Of a DNA stretch of 64,000 bases, positions 45,484 through 56,393 are shown in pieces. The first letter of the stretch is position 1; each line of letters opens with the position of its first letter. Origin of the DNA: Massariosphaeria phaeospora (lineage: Eukaryota; Ascomycota; Dothideomycetes; Pleosporales). The position numbers and the translations under genes are program-made. The stretch lies in NCBI GenBank assembly GCA_011032825.1, contig JAADJZ010000021.1:310001-374000 (forward strand), in the 5' to 3' direction. The notes beneath the pieces were generated by a model, which ran no database searches, was not told the DNA's origin, and worked only from the letters and a program-made list of their open reading frames with translations.

Positions 45484-46809
45484 CTACTTCTCCTCCGCGC
45501 TGCTGCCCCCAACGCCTCCTAGCACACCGCCCAACAAGCCCCCGACCCCCTTCTGCACCCCACCAACCGTACTCCCTAACCCACCCAAAACATCACCTTT
45601 CCCAAACTTCCCCACGCCCTCTCCAATCCCGCCCGTGAGCCCACCCACCGCATCCCCAGCGCCTTTACCCACACCGCCCACGACATCCCCCAGAGGACCG
45701 CCAACCGTGCTGCCGACGCCACCCACCGCATCGCCGACTGTGTTTCCGACGCCCTGAACATCTCGTTAGCATTTGTTCCACGATTACTTCATACTTGAAT
45801 GTTGAGGGGAATGCGGATAAAACATACCTTGCCCACACCCGTAACCGTATTCCCCACACCACTCCCCAACCCGCCCACCGCACCCTTAGCATCGCCCCTG
45901 CCAATCGCGCCCGTCGTCTTGCTCACCGTACCCTGCACGCCCTTCGTCGCCGCGCCGGCAGTGTAATACGCGTTATCCGTAGCGCCCGTTACCGTCTTGC
46001 CCACGCCATCCGTGACATGCTTGACCGGCTTGCCAACACCACCAGGCAGTTTATCGAGGCCCTTACCCGCAAGACCCGTGGCACCGCCGACGGTGGAGTT
46101 CAAGCCCGAGGTCGCGGAGTCGGCGACGGTGTTCACGCCGCCGGTGGTAACGCCGACGGTCTTGTTGAGCGTGCCGGTGGCGACGTTGGCGGATTTGCCG
46201 ACGACGCCGGGCTTCTTTGCGGGGGCGGTGGCTGGGGTGGTCTTTTGCGTCGAGGTTGGGGTCGGTTTGGTGCCGTCTGGGTTGGCCGGTTTTACGGGGG
46301 TCTTTTTGACGGGGGTGGCCTTTGACGTCGTTGAGGGGGTAGTCTTCGACGAGACTGGTACTGCCTTCTTGGCGCCAGAAGCTGTCCCTGTGGTGGGCTT
46401 GGAAGCCTCGCTGACGGGTGTCTTGCCGGCCGTAACTGGCGTTTTCTTCACAGGCGCAGCAGTACTTGTCTTTGTCGAGGCACTTGGTAGGGTTTTGGTC
46501 GTCCCAATCGGGGTCCGCGTACGTGTCAGTTTGGGAGCCGTTTTCTTGACTGGCGCAGCAGCAGGTTTAGTAGTAGACGCCGATGAAGCAGTTGATGCTG
46601 GTTTCTTAATTGGTGCGGCCTTCGATGTTGTCGTCGTTGGTTTTTTCGAACCTTCAGCCACCTTTGACACGCTAGCTGCAGAACATGAAGTTAGCTCTAT
46701 GGGATCTTTTTGGCGAGGATAATGCAAGTGAAGTATATTTCTAAAGTGAAACTTCCAATTCACCTTGAAGCGCAGCGTTCTGCTTCTTGAGGTCATCAAC
46801 CGCAGACAT
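45484..46809 (-). CDS. Lys/Pro/Thr-rich and Gly/Val-repeat protein (LEA-like composition)
   Basis: Exons 46809-46764, 46675-45828, 45753-45484; 387 aa. The short first exon (MSAVDDLKKQNAALQ) looks like the start of a coiled coil. Residues about 20-190 are Lys/Pro/Ala/Thr-rich with repeated APVKKTP/PVKKTPV units, like histone H1 tails. From about residue 190 the protein becomes a Gly/Val/Thr repeat (VGGVGSTVGG, GGLGSTVGGVQKGVGG), roughly an 11-residue period with GxVG signatures. Similar stretches occur in fungal LEA-domain-like proteins linked to desiccation or septal plugging; that link is by composition only. No signal peptide. The third exon continues the repeat exactly, which supports the second splice (gtatgt...gttcag). 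Confidence 0.7.
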
Positions 46810-47577
46810 TTTGGTGTAAGTAAAGGTTGGTTGGTACGAGTGACGAGTAATCTAATCCTGCGGGAACGTTATCGGATGGATTGTGGGCTCGGATACTGGG
46901 GTCGTCGATTATAACATGTCAACATCGGAGTCGCATACGTCACTTTGCGTTTAGCGTCACGCAGCCGCGTCGGTTTCAGGTTTCCGGACCACAAAAAGTA
47001 TGGCAGGCGGTCCCGAAGCAAGGTTAGCTGCGATCGCGCTGGACGCTGGATGCGAGAAATCGTGTTAAAGCTTGCAAGCGTGCAGATGACACGATGTTTC
47101 AAAACGGGGTTCCAACTGAGCTGGAAACAACGTGAGAAACGAAGTTCAATTGATGACCTACAAACGCGGCCCAACCCCAAAATGCATTTCAGCCAGTGGC
47201 AGCAGTACTCTGCACCGATCTAGGCCGATTAGATGTACCGACTCGACGCCAAAGAGGACTTCAAGACAAGGGACGAGGCCCAACAGCATGGCAGGCCCAG
47301 AACGCCCAATGCATCAACGGAAACAGATGCCAAAAGAGCAGGTATAGACGCAGTTTTCGAAAAAGGAGAAGACGAGAGATGGCAGCTCTACATATCCACC
47401 GGAGGGTTATTATACAATGTACCGGACCGGCCTTGCTAATACTAAAATGATGCGAGTTCGAAAGTGGATATGCAGCCGGATATGAAAAGTCGAGTGAGCA
47501 ATGTGTGGGAACGGTGACCTCGAGGAATGAGTGACGCTAATGTGCTTGGGTACCAATACGGCAACCTGGTCCATGAT
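46810..47577. other. Intergenic region, no supported gene
   Basis: About 770 bp with the promoter of the Gly/Val-repeat gene and the 3' flank of the syntaxin gene. Small plus-strand frames at 46945-47450 are not supported by splicing or motifs. Confidence 0.5.
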
Positions 47578-48657
47578 CTAGACGCCGGGGACGGGCTTAT
47601 CTTTATTGCCGTTGGTGACAACTACAGCCACGACCACAGCGACGATGATGAGGAGGATGATGCAGATGAGCAAGCACCACCACTTCTTGCGGTTGCGGCT
47701 CCTCGCTTTTACGATTGCGCCACCAATCTCAGTGTTGGCCTGGACTACGTTCGAGTGGACTTCTTCGCCCTTCTGCTCGATATTCTCGACGAGCGGCTCC
47801 TGCTGCATGACGATCTGGTCCAGGTCTGTGAACAGCTGCGCCAACTCCACCATCTGGCGTTCGATGTTCTGGATGGCGTCGTGTCGCTCCTTGACATTCC
47901 TGAGGGACGACTGGGCTTGGCCGCGGCGGTCAGAGCTGAGAAGCTACGTGCGATGTTAGTAATCACTATCAACAACGGGAAAAGGGCAGTCTCACGGCTT
48001 GCTGGAAAATGGGTGCATTGGGGTCCTCCACCGCCTGCTGGACTTCATCCTCGGTGGCGTCTGGTCGGACAATGCGGTACTGGCGCTCAGCAGCAGCTCG
48101 AGAATCCCGGCGGAAGTCAGCCTCGAGGTTCTGGTATCTGTTGATGGTCGTCTTCAGTCTGCGGTCCACCTTTCCGACCTGGGGCGCGTTTCGCGGGCTC
48201 CCTGACTCGGGCTTCGACTTGATGTTCTTGACACGGGTAACGAGGGCACGGTAGCCGGTCATGATCTGGGAGCTGAGGTTCGTGATCTCGCCCGAGGGCA
48301 TGTCTGGCCGCGCCAACACCTGCTTGAAGACTCGCTCGAGGTTGTCGAGCTGACCGTCGAGCTGGTCGAGAGCGCGGTCGACCTCGCGGCATTCGTTCAA
48401 GATGGCGTTGGGGTCGGCGCCGGCTGGCGGCTGGCCGTACGGCTGCATCTCGACCGAGCTTGCTGTTCCGCGTTAGCCCACATGCCGCGCAGAGTGGCAT
48501 TCTCACACATACGGTCATCATAACGGCCCTGCGCGAAGTTGTTGTAGCGGTCGGGCTGGCCAGCCTGGCCGTCGCCGCCGGGGCCGCGCTGGTCGTACGG
48601 GTTGGCGCCGTGGCCAATCTGGTTGTAGCCGCCGTTGTTGTACTGTTGTTGTGCCAT
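47578..48657 (-). CDS. SSO1: Plasma-membrane syntaxin (Sso1/2-type Qa-SNARE)
   Basis: t-SNARE for exocytosis at the plasma membrane. Exons 48657-48513, 48462-47996, 47943-47578; 325 aa. The N-terminus is a Gly/Asn/Gln-rich spacer (MAQQQYNNGGYNQIGHG). The Habc bundle spans about residues 60-200 (NECREVDRALDQLDGQLDNL; RVKNIKSKPESG; KTTINRYQNLEADFRR). The SNARE helix has the family core around ERQMVELAQLFTDLDQIVMQ with the central Gln of the zero layer, then ENIEQKGEEVHSNVVQANTEIG. A single C-terminal membrane anchor (WWCLLICIILLIIVAVVVAV) follows a basic patch (KARSRNRKK). The two introns lie before the Habc domain and just upstream of the SNARE motif. A very confident call; the paralogue number (Sso1 or Sso2) is arbitrary. 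Confidence 0.96.
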
Positions 48658-49496
48658 GGCGACGAGTCAGCGGAAGGCTATGCTGTGGAAGAGATGTCGA
48701 GAGGAAAAATCGCTCGTGTGCTGCCGAAGTCGAAGTCGAAGTCGGAGTCGTCAAAGTCAGAGTCGAGGTTAGTGACAAAGAGGGCTTACACTCATGCTGA
48801 AACCGGAGTCGTGCGGTGTGAGGGTTGCGGTTTCTCCTGAGACACGACCTGTCTAGTTGCGGCGCGAGACTCGGTAGCTGGGGAAAGTGCCGCGGTCGAT
48901 GGTGGCAGCGGAGAGGGGAAGCGCGAGGGAGTGTTCAATGCAGAGGTCCAAAAACTCGCGTGCTACGGGCCAAATATGAGTGAGTTCCGCTGGTGAGTTC
49001 TACGGCCGTTGGTCGAGGCTGAGGGCAGCGCCGCGCCGCCCCTAAAAGCCTAAAAGTGAGAGCTAAGCAGGGGCCACCGCGCCAGCAGCCGCGCTAGGAT
49101 TTGGCAGCGAACTCGCTCTGCTCTGCTCAGCATGGGCCCTGGGGGCTATTTTTACAATGCTACCTGAGGTAACTGTTTACATAACTATCTTGGAGAAAAT
49201 TCGCTATAGTCGCCCGATTGAGCCAAGCAGTAGTGCGCAGCTCGCAAAGTCGCTGAGTAAGTTGGTTTGCTCAGCCATGACAGTCCAAGGCCCAATTTAG
49301 GTAAGCCATCGAGGTGCCAACCCCGAGCAATGCCTAGGTACTCCGTACGGCCCGGCATCTCAGCTTGTGATCGCCTCGTGGTCGCAGTGGGGGGATCCAA
49401 GTATTGCGTACACACCACATCTACCCACCCATCTACTACTCGCAGCCACATTATACACGTGTACATGGAACGTTCATCCAGAATCTGGCTGCCGGG
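48658..49496. other. Intergenic region, no supported gene
   Basis: About 840 bp: the syntaxin promoter on the left and the NPT1 3' flank on the right. The 9-mer TACTCCGTA lies at 49339-49347. A short GAAGTC/GAGTC-rich stretch sits near 48727-48770. No gene seen. Confidence 0.5.
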
Positions 49497-51108
49497 CTAT
49501 ATGGGAGCGGGTGGAGCTTCCGTCCCCCATCGAGTCCGCTCATCACCGTCCGCCCACAATTTCTCCTTGTAGCCCAGGCGCTCTTTGACCTCCTCCACAG
49601 TCGCCTTGTCGCCAGTGTTCTTGCCAATGTTATCACTAATCTTCACGGCGTAACGGCCTGATGCAGACGCGATCTTGATCACGATGTTGAGTGGGATCGA
49701 CTTCTTGCCCGTTGACTCTTGCACGAAGTCGTCTAGAAATGGTTAGTCGCTGCTAGTCTGTCATCTACGATAGAGTGCTTACTGGTCAAGAAGGTTCCGA
49801 CGCCGAAAGTGGGCTGAAAGCCTTGTGCCTCAGCAGCCGCCTTGTATTTGAAGCACAGGTCGAGATTCAGAGAGTCTGAAAATACGATCGTCTTCTTATC
49901 CTTGATGCCCTCTTGGTCGTAGAACTCGCGCATCAGCTTGATAAAGTCCAACGGGTCTCCCGAATCCTGCCGCACCCCCGTGAAGACCTGTGCATATGTC
50001 TTCGGCGAGCCAAGTGGTGCTCCCGTCGATGATAGTGTCTGGGCTGTGTCCGGATCCGTCGATGCAGTCGCGGAAGCTAGGGTGGATGCGCTGCTAGGAA
50101 GTGCTGCTGTTATCTGAGGGATGCTCTTTCTGAACGCTTTCAGAAATGTTGGTGTCCCGAAGGTGTCGGTAAGAGCGATGCTGAGCACACCCTCGCCGAA
50201 TGTTGCAGTCCAGTATGCTAGCGCAGTCTCGTTCGCATGTTCATAGTCGTTAGTAATCGCCGCAACCCCCATGAACCATTCGTGAGCGACCGTGCCGATA
50301 GGTGATAGCCCATGCTTCATAGCGAAGTGGACGTTGCTGGTGCCCGTGAGCTTGCCCTGCCAACCCTTCTGGATCGCCTCATCCTGGGCGCGGCGCAGGC
50401 CTTGGAGCACCAGGTCCTGGGTATGATAGTCTCGCCGTCTCCTTGTGCCAAACTCGGAGAACATGCAACCCTCCTGGAGCAACTTTTGTCCCTTCTCATA
50501 AGCCTTATCCACCTGGCCCGCATGGGTCCAGTCCGTGTCGCAGAACTTGAAGTATGCTTCGCTGATCAAGGCGAGAAGTGGGATCTCGTAGAGTATCGTA
50601 TCGATCCAGAGGCCTTCGGTGTGTATGCGGAAATCGCCCAGGTCACTATCTGAGCCGGTATCGTCTATGGCGGTAAATTCCAACTTCAGCTGTTTCGAGG
50701 GTCGGAGGTGGAATTCGGAGAGGAAGTGTAGGTACTGATCGCTGAAATAGGGACAGGTCCTCTTCAGAAACTCAAGCTCTTCAGCGGATAGAGACACATT
50801 TTCAAGCTCTGGGGTGGAGTTAGTTGGGCGCATACTGATGCGATGCTGAACTGGACTTACTGTCGACTTGGGCCTGAATCCACTTGGACGCGGCGCGACT
50901 GAGCTTCTTATCCGGAGTGCGGTTGGTAAAGCTATATGTGACGGATACGTCTGGGAAGAATTTGAGGATGCAGCATTGCATGGTAAGCTTGTACAGATCC
51001 CTGCGGCGCGTTAGTAAACGCGGACCATAAACTAGGCGAGCTACTCCCGTACGTGTCTAGTAGCGAGAAAATGCCCTCGGGCAACGGCGAGGAGCTGTTC
51101 AGCGCCAT
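49497..51108 (-). CDS. NPT1: Nicotinate phosphoribosyltransferase (Npt1 homolog)
   Basis: NAD salvage enzyme: nicotinate + PRPP + ATP to nicotinate mononucleotide, first step of the Preiss-Handler pathway. Exons 51108-51053, 51000-50861, 50808-49783, 49732-49497; 485 aa, all phases close. Spliced signatures: DLYKLTMQCCILKFFPDVSVTY across the first junction, FGTRRRRDYHTQDLV, GTSNVHFAMKHGLSPIGTVAHEW (His of the phosphoenzyme site in TVAHEWFMG), VFTGVRQDSGDPLDFIKLM, VFSDSLNLDL and FGVGTFLTNDF. The stretch LPSSASTLASATASTDPDTA, an insertion before GAPLGSPKTYAQVF, is longer than in yeast. The gene is divergent from a cytochrome-b5-like gene. Confidence 0.96.
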
Positions 51109-51555
51109 TCTGTGCGGTGGGTTGCGCGCCAACGGAGGGGTGATTCGCGATCGAACAGGTGGTGGTGGGGCAGCGCTGGAGGCGGAAGCAGAGGGGCTTT
51201 TATGTTAGTGGCGGTGGGCGGGTCCTGGTCCCGTACCACCTTATAAGGGCCATGATGGAAGAACCACATGGGAGCGCGTCACGCGTCGGCGGCTGCGCGG
51301 CAAGAGAGAAAGCGTGTCCAGCAGTGTGCTTGTAACAGTGATTGAATCTGCGTCGAGTCGCCAGAGCTTGCAGGTGGTGCGGCGTGGCCAGCAGGAGTGC
51401 GTCATAGCTCCTTCCGGTGCCGTCGGCCGGCCTTATCGATAAGTCAGCAGGGGCCGGAAGCGAGGAAGCGAGAGCGAGTCCGAGTCGCCTGCGCTGGGTT
51501 TGACGTTGGCGCGACCGACCGTCTCTCTCTCCTCTTGAGCGGCCTCCTTCGCGAC
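51109..51555. promoter_or_regulatory. Divergent promoter region, NPT1 / cytochrome-b5-like gene
   Basis: About 450 bp between divergent starts, so both promoters lie here. The plus-strand frame is open through 51397-51555 without a methionine-led motif, so an upstream start for the b5 gene cannot be fully excluded. Confidence 0.45.
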
Positions 51556-52647
51556 ATGCTTGTGGCCTTTTCACTTATTGCCATCTCGGTCTCTGTACTT
51601 CTCTACTACCGCCCGCCGTCGACATGGAACGCCTTCTCCGCTGCTGTAGCCGGCTCAGCGACTGACGCAGGCTCCGCTTCTGCAGGCGACGGGGACGCAG
51701 GACCGGCAATCTCAGCTGATGCGCAGCAACGTGCCGAGTCGCAAACACAAAAGGACGTTGGAGCAGCACGTCTACCTAGCGCTCCACGCGAATCGCATAC
51801 GCCCTCGCCGGAGACGACGCCGCGGGCCGCTCCCAGCAACAGCCTGAATGGAGCTCCAATACCTACCTTCACGCTGGCAGAGCACGACAGCTCCGACGAT
51901 GGTGGAACGGACGAGGACACTCTTCCCCCTCCGTCCTTCCCTTCCCTAAATTCGGCACAGAGGGCGTCTATACAGCCTACCCACGCGCCCGTGGTAGCGC
52001 CTCCGAAGCCGTCGCTGATGGCCCCTCCTCCTAAGCCTACGCTAATGGCGCCCCCGGCGAGGCCTACGCCTTCCTCTCTCATGGCACCACCTCCGCGCAT
52101 CGTAGCCTCCAACCTGCGCCCACTACCCACTGCGTTACCCTCTGTGCGCGTGCCAATAACAGGGCCGCTTCCGAACCGCGGCCCGCTGCCCAACCGGGGG
52201 CCTCCTCTCTCAAACGGGAGTTTGGGTCCGCCGCCCACTGCAGGCCTCACTGCGAAAACACCAAACGCACGAGGCAAGGTACTGCTCTCTCCAGGGCACT
52301 CGCCGCTCGACTGGGCGAGCCTCCAGAAGTCTGGAATGAACCTTTCTGGCGTTCCAAGCTTAATTCGGGTAACGCCGTCTATACTCAAATACAACAACGG
52401 GAGGAAAGGAAAGCCGGCGTGGTCGAGCTACCACGGGAAGGTATACAATATCACGCCCTACCTGCCTTTCCACCCTGGCGGCGAAGGCGAGCTTCGCAGA
52501 GCGGCGGGGAAAGATGGTGGCAAGCTGTTCATGGAGGTCCATCCGTGGGTGAACTGGGATAACATGTTGGGCGAATGCGTGGTCGGCATAATGGTCTCTG
52601 AAGAGCAGGCTAGGGACCGAGGGGGGAGTCTTGAAGATATGGAATAA
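51556..52647 (+). CDS. Membrane-tethered cytochrome b5-like heme-binding protein
   Basis: Single exon, 363 aa. Start chosen at 51556 because MLVAFSLIAISVSVLLYY is an N-terminal membrane anchor. Residues about 25-255 form a disordered Ala/Ser/Pro linker with LMAPPPKPTLMAPP-type repeats and a GPLPNRGPLPNRGP duplication. The C-terminal roughly 95 residues are a b5 fold: WSSYHGKVYNITPYLPFHPGGEGELRR, where the HPGG His is the first heme ligand, then KDGGKLFMEVHPWVNWDNML, where His in EVHPWVNW is the second, and GECVVGIM. The domain is of the Irc21-like type, known in yeast to affect sterol and DNA-damage phenotypes. A membrane anchor plus long linker is an unusual layout for it. The electron partner is unknown. 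Confidence 0.85.
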   Translation: MLVAFSLIAISVSVLLYYRPPSTWNAFSAAVAGSATDAGSASAGDGDAGPAISADAQQRAESQTQKDVGAARLPSAPRESHTPSPETTPRAAPSNSLNGAPIPTFTLAEHDSSDDGGTDEDTLPPPSFPSLNSAQRASIQPTHAPVVAPPKPSLMAPPPKPTLMAPPARPTPSSLMAPPPRIVASNLRPLPTALPSVRVPITGPLPNRGPLPNRGPPLSNGSLGPPPTAGLTAKTPNARGKVLLSPGHSPLDWASLQKSGMNLSGVPSLIRVTPSILKYNNGRKGKPAWSSYHGKVYNITPYLPFHPGGEGELRRAAGKDGGKLFMEVHPWVNWDNMLGECVVGIMVSEEQARDRGGSLEDME

Positions 52648-53500
52648 TGCGATACCCTATAGACGAATGCATTGGGCGGCGTTTGCAATACTTGAAACAC
52701 CGAGGGGTCCGTACTCCCACCGATTCGAAGCTATCCATGTTTTCAGTATCTCGTCGGTAGGTTCTCGGGTTGCACGGTCTTCAAGAATTTTCTTTGCGGG
52801 CGGGGGCATGGTTCGTTCTTTCCTAAATTCGCCCATGTTCTCGCGTCATTGTAAAAAGCGAGTGCCACACAACCTCACCTTCCAGTAGCCGACACTTCAC
52901 TCACTCACAATCACAGCCGTGGACTCTACAGACCGTCGCTCGATCACACAATACAACGTGCTACAACAAACACGGACAGCCACTCCCAATTGGCTCACAC
53001 CGCAATCCAGTCGTTTGCCTCACAAAGATATTGACGTGCAGCTGCAGCTGCAGGGAGCACAAGACACGCACCTTCCCGTCCCGTGCCTAAATGCAATATC
53101 CAACGCCTGCACCTGCAGATCCGGATAGACAGCCACAATCGCAACTGCCCTCCAGGACGAAGTTGCTCTGAGTGTGGGGTTGCGACTTCACGCCACTACT
53201 GGCTGCCGTCGCTGCCACTTTTGCCCTTCATTGATAATACGACAACGCCCTGCTATTCTACAATCAGCGCTTGACTGCGGAGCGAACGGCATCTTATGTA
53301 GGTAGGTACGGCATCTAGGGCTTCACAGCGCTTACCTAGACATGCACGAGGATAGTGGAGACATCGTCGTACACTTACCGGCCCGGGTCTACTCATTTTA
53401 AGCTTCTTGTCGGCACCTTCGAAGATGCCACGCCCACTACTGCCCGCACCAACAGCCTGGCTACAAGGTACAACCCACATCCTCTGCAGTCGCTTACCCT
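52648..53500. other. Intergenic region, no supported gene
   Basis: About 850 bp. The 3' flank of the b5 gene and the promoter of the small membrane-protein gene. A short near-palindrome GCAGCTGCAGCTGC is at about 53038-53051. Small frames at 52919-53274 lack support. Confidence 0.5.
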
Positions 53501-54167
53501 ATGGCTAACTCAGCGGCAGTCCTCTTCCGCACGCTCTCCCTTCTCACAACCCTTAGCGCCCTTACCAACGCTCTGTACCTCAGCACAACCTTCAAACATA
53601 GCAACACCATGCTCTACGCTGCTCTGTTATGGACTCTCGCCCTTGACAACGCAGAAGTCATCGCGCTGACCTCAAAATCCGGCGACGGCATTGCGCGAGC
53701 TCACTTGTGCCCGCTACTCACGATAGAGGTCTTGGGCATAGTCTTCTTTCTGATCGGGCTTGCAATCGGGACTGAGCTTGGAGATGCCCACGACATGAGC
53801 GCGAGGTTCGTAAGGGCTGGGAGGTGGTTGATGTATGGGATTATGTAAGTGATGACTATGCACAAATCGACGAGTGCAGGGGGTGAAGACCATGGTAAAG
53901 AAACGGGCTAACGTCGGGCAGAGGTCTTCACGCGGTGCTAATCACCATATGCCTCATCGACGGATGCAAGCACGGCCGCGTTCGTCGACGACATAGAATG
54001 TTGCGGGAAGAACGCGAGCAGGCCTGGCGTGGCAGACAGAGGTAGGCTCTCATACACTTGCCATCCACTACTCAAGTAACTTGTTGTCTAACTTGACTCG
54101 TAGCGAGCAACGCACCCACTTCCAAAATCGACATCCACTTTTCGACCCGCTCGAAGAAGTGCTCTGA
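53501..54167 (+). CDS. Small multi-pass membrane protein of unknown function
   Basis: Exons 53501-53844, 53922-54041, 54104-54167; 175 aa, phases 2 and 2. Four hydrophobic segments are seen: AVLFRTLSLLTTLSALTNALY, MLYAALLWTLAL, LLTIEVLGIVFFLIGLAIGT, and, after splicing, RWLMYGIIGLHAVLITICLI. The tail is strongly basic (KHGRVRRRHRMLREERE) and ends ...PLEEVL. Length and charge pattern resemble small fungal endomembrane proteins, but no named family is recognised. The gene lies alone between the b5 gene and a MITE-like repeat. Confidence 0.68.
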
Positions 54168-55278
54168 GAGTGATTCTTTCTCTTCGTTATCCATATGATC
54201 ATAAGCCAGATCAGCACTCATCCTGTGTCAAAATTTGCAAGCGTGTCGGGTACCGTACCACCACTGTGACAGAATTCGATGCCGATAAGGACTAGACTTC
54301 ACACTTCCCTCTTACCTGTGTAAGATACATTAGCATAACGGGAAACTCGTCTCCTCAAGCGATCTGTAAAGAAATCTGTCAATCTTTCTCTATCCAAACC
54401 CCCTATTACATCGACCACCATGACCAATGCTTCAAATAAAATAAATACTGGTACGCGATAGCGACTGAGGTGGTGCGCGCCCGCAAACAAATCCTGTCAC
54501 CTAAGCGCGGCTTCCACACCGGAGGGGGGTGTACCTTTGCTCGCATATGTACCTTGGTCTTTGCGCTGATATTCTAAGACTAGAGAATGATGCGGGGTAT
54601 CAACCAGTGAGAGATGGTCAATGTGATTCACGGGCAAAAACTTTACGGCGGGAATATTCGTGCAGGTGTGCAGGCTGCTGAAGTGGTCCGGAAGAGCAGG
54701 GATGGCTGGGCGTTTCTCGTGGTGCTTCATGGAAATAGGCGGACATTGTTGGTGGGGGCTGGCGTGTTTGCGAAATAGGCGAGAGGGGTTGATATGCTAA
54801 GGAGGGCTCTTGTGAAAGCGGGATCTCTGTAACTCTCTAACCAAAGCCCTATCTACTACTTAGCTTTCATGTTCCATTATGTTGAATTAAGTAAACGCCG
54901 AGTATAGAGTTGTAGCTTTCTATAGTTATATTGCTGCGTTAGATGATCCTTTTAAAGGCGCGCGGATTTAACTCTTTGGCTCTGGAGATTCCGTTTCCGT
55001 GAGACGGAGGGGTGGTAAGGTAGAACATGGGAAAAAGGTCGAGATTTACCCGATTCATGCAAACGACTCTGAAGGGTGGGTGCGCATGTGGTCATGTTCC
55101 GCGCATCACGTCCTGCGCCTTTGGGGTGGGCGGGTGTCTTCAACAGGGTTGTCTCGGGGAAACGCAACAAGGGACACTAGCACTGGTAACTAAAAGTGTA
55201 ACATTCATAACCTGGGTATTAAACGCGCCGTATCACACACACACCCACGTATCCGCATCGAGCGCGTCCTCGCACCGC
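54168..55278. other. Intergenic region with a MITE-like element
   Basis: About 1.1 kb; apart from the inverted-repeat element at about 54813-55001 I see no gene. Small frames at 54299-54730 on the minus strand have no motif. Confidence 0.5.
54813..55001. mobile_element. MITE-like element, copy B
   Basis: Second copy of the family at 38467-38619. The right end TCTGGAGATTCCGTTTCC and the left end GAAAGCGGGATCTCTG are the diverged inverted termini; the interior ATTGCTGCGTTAGATGATCC and TTTTAAAGGCGCGCGGATTT aligns with copies A and C. About 190 bp, no coding capacity. The left end is more degraded than in copy A. Confidence 0.6.
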
Positions 55279-56393
55279 CTACCTCGTCGACAGCTCCGAC
55301 ACATTAGGGTTATACGACCCCGCGTGCTGCGGGCTCGACAGCTCCGACACGTTGGGGTTGTAGTTGCCACTCTGCTGCGGCGAGGACAGTTCCGACACAT
55401 TCGAGTTGTAGTGCTGAGTAGACGACTGGTGCTGCTGTTGGTGCTGGTGCTGCGATCCCAGCTCAGAGGTGTGCTCGCGCGCGGGCGTGTAGCCGCCGGC
55501 GTGGGAGACTGGGCTCACAGTGTCGGTGCGCGGCACGGGGTCTTGCTGGTAGTTGAGCATGGTTTGAGGAGGTGGATATTGGCCGTGGGGTTGTTGCGGG
55601 ACGGGCTGGGCGTAGTGAGGTTGGGGAGTCTGGGTGGTGGAGTACGGCTGCTGCGGTTGGTGGACTCCGGGCTGGGGGGCAGGTGCGGGGACAGCGTTGT
55701 GGTTGTATTTCTCCATGGGGACGGCTTGGCCGTTGTCGTTGGTGTATTGAGGGGGTGGTGCTTGGTGCGGCTGCGTGGTGGCCGCGATGCCGTTGGTGCG
55801 GTGCTTGTTGATGTATATGACCAAGATGATGGTGGAGAGCACCCACAGCGCGCTGAAGATGTCTCGTTAGCTCGACCGTGGCGGTACACACAGATAGGTA
55901 ATACTTACAACTGAGCTCCGCAGAAGAAAGCACTTGCGGCTAGTGCGCCGTAGTAGGTCTGGAATCCGTCGTCGTACACGCAATACGAGTATCCCCAGTA
56001 ATAGTCACAAACGGGCGCTGACCATAGTTTCGCGAGGTTCGCAGTCAGTCCCAGATTGACGATCCAGAAGATGATCATGAGAGCGTGGCCAGCTAGCGCG
56101 ATGTACATGTTGTATAGTGCGTGGAGGAAGAGCTGTGTGGCAACCATGTACGCGGCTATTCCCAGGGTGACGATACACTGTGGATATTAGGGTGTTGTCC
56201 AGTTAAAGAACCAGGGAGGGAGATATGGACTTACCACCACAAGCGAGAAGATGAGGGCATTGTACGGGATCAAGCTAACTCCATACGCAGCGAGGCCAAG
56301 CACAATGATGGCGAACAGCAGTTGGACGGCATGGATGATCAGAGTCCATTGTGGGACGGGAAGGACGTGTGCCGGGCGCGCGCGTTCTGACAT
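55279..56393 (-). CDS. Four-helix membrane protein (MARVEL-like) with repetitive Pro/Gln-rich tail
   Basis: Exons 56393-56235, 56177-55909, 55852-55279, phases 0 and 2; 333 aa. Membrane segments: WTLIIHAVQLLFAIIVLGLA, IFSLVVCIVTLGIAAYMVAT, MYIALAGHALMIIFWIVNLG and, after the last splice, ALWVLSTIILVIYINKH, with short loops and an extracellular CDYYWGYSYCVYDDG pair. This is the layout of fungal MARVEL-type proteins. The about 165-residue cytosolic tail is Pro/Gln/His-rich (QPHYAQPVPQQPHGQYPPP) and ends in three near-identical units of about 15 residues (YNSNVSELSSPQQSG, YNPNVSELSSPQHAG, YNPNVSELSTR). The repeats carry a possible phospho-Ser pattern. Function unknown; a role in membrane organisation is family-level guesswork. 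Confidence 0.75.
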
